DNA of 13,473 nt from a candidate division BRC1 bacterium ADurb.BinA292. GTDB lineage: Bacteria; Sumerlaeota; Sumerlaeia; MVZB01. Position 1 is the stretch's first letter, and each line of letters starts with the position of its first letter. Below, piece by piece: positions 13,105 to 13,473 of this stretch. A model generated the notes under the pieces. That model worked only from the letters and a program-made list of their open reading frames with translations, searched no databases and had not been told where the DNA came from. Position numbers and translations under genes: made by a program. The DNA lies in assembly GCA_002068205.1 (NCBI GenBank), contig MVZB01000071.1, forward strand, positions 1 to 13,473. The letters are read 5' to 3'.

Positions 13105-13473
13105 CACGCGAATAGCATCGTCTCGCGCCATTCCTGCGAGCTGATGGTGGGGAGCAGGAATGCTCCAGCGGTCGCCGACACCATCGGTGGGACGACAGGC
13201 ATTAGCCAGCCACCGAACGCACCATCGGGTCGGATCTGGAACTTGGTGAAGAGTCGGTACGGGATGACCACGGCCGTCAGCAGCCCAGTTGCTGTGCCTG
13301 CAATCCAGAGGATCCAGGCCAGCCAATCGGCGGCGGTCTGCCCGATGAGGTCGTGGCCGACGATCATTGCGCCGGTACCAACTGTCAACATTGCCATCGG
13401 CGGAGCGCCATAGAACTGCGCCATCACTGGGTCGTTCCAATGGCCCTTGGCGATCGATGGATTCGAGATCCAT
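13053..13473 (-). CDS. TDT/SLAC1-family transporter fragment (TehA/Mae1-like), cut at both ends
   Basis: The minus-strand frame is open from the right edge (first codon at 13472) and reads NPSIAKGHWNDPVMAQFYG, then PPMAMLTVGTGAMIVG. It continues with hydrophobic WLAWILWIAGTATGLLTAVVIPYRLF, then AFGGWLMPVVPPMVSATAGAFLLP and LFACYAMFGMSFLSSLIII. This pattern, especially GGWLMPVVPPMVS and ACYAMFG, is that of tellurite-resistance/dicarboxylate or sulfite-type SLAC1-fold carriers, membrane proteins with ten helices. About 140 residues and four helices are seen. Homology stops near 13053-13068. Beyond it the frame runs on to a stop at 12798 only as an antisense shadow of the glycosyltransferase, with Arg/Ser-rich sequence. 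GC falls to 187/300 (62%) over 13141-13440, against 95/120 (79%) in 12901-13020 (hand counts). The substrate is unknown. Confidence 0.8.

Noticed and set aside
12382..13473. Minus-strand open frame of 363 codons crossing the joint at the right end
   Set aside because: Basic, low-complexity product in a frame different from the transporter; it is a shadow of both real fragments.

Overview
This is a 13.5 kb stretch of GC-rich bacterial DNA, very likely from an environmental or metagenome-assembled contig. It holds twelve recognisable protein-coding genes on both strands. No rRNA, tRNA, CRISPR array, insertion sequence or phage gene was seen. Codon third positions are strongly G/C and reading-frame shadows are long on both strands, as expected at about 70% GC. 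No single marker fixes the phylum. The zinc-ribbon orphan protein, the DUF2007 protein, the twin ComEA-type modules and the absence of long operons would fit a PVC-like or neighbouring candidate phylum, but that is only an impression.

Layout. 1-1176: the 3' two thirds of a glycogen debranching enzyme (GlgX), running in from the left edge. 1202-1684: a twin-CBS-domain protein. 1689-3168: an FAD amine-oxidase-like oxidoreductase fused to a C-terminal Rieske [2Fe-2S] domain, whose N-terminus is out of frame with the only plausible start codon. 3390-3614: a small DUF2007-type protein. 3672-5054 (minus): threonine synthase. 5168-5863 (minus): a membrane-anchored protein with two ComEA-type helix-hairpin-helix modules. 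6030-6794: a PAP2 phosphatase. 7028-8092: a mannose-1-phosphate guanylyltransferase-type nucleotidyltransferase, followed by 8160-8567, a small receiver-domain protein with an altered active site, and a textbook terminator at 8602-8640. 8680-9480 (minus): a SAM methyltransferase with a near-consensus sigma-70 promoter in an AT-richer gap. 9819-10361: a zinc-ribbon protein of unknown function. 10499-12427: a large secreted or lipoprotein, possibly a glycoside-hydrolase-like barrel. 12442-13104: a GT4 glycosyltransferase that stops abruptly. 13053-13473 (minus): part of a TDT/SLAC1-family transporter.

Most genes look like ordinary housekeeping or cell-surface functions, in units of one or two genes: glycogen breakdown, threonine synthesis, lipid or isoprenoid phosphate turnover, nucleotide-sugar and glycan synthesis. 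The lipoprotein and the glycosyltransferase are 14 bp apart and probably form a surface-glycan unit.

The two most notable points are structural. First, at about 13053-13068 a glycosyltransferase missing its C-terminal half is joined tail-to-tail to a transporter missing its C-terminal end, with a fall in GC beyond the joint. This looks like an assembly chimera or a microhomology rearrangement. Second, the FAD-Rieske gene appears to carry a one-base frame disruption between 1689 and about 1741. I see no clear new defence, mobile or RNA system in this window. The best candidates for undescribed biology are the orphan lipoprotein, the zinc-ribbon protein and the divergent receiver protein paired with the nucleotidyltransferase.
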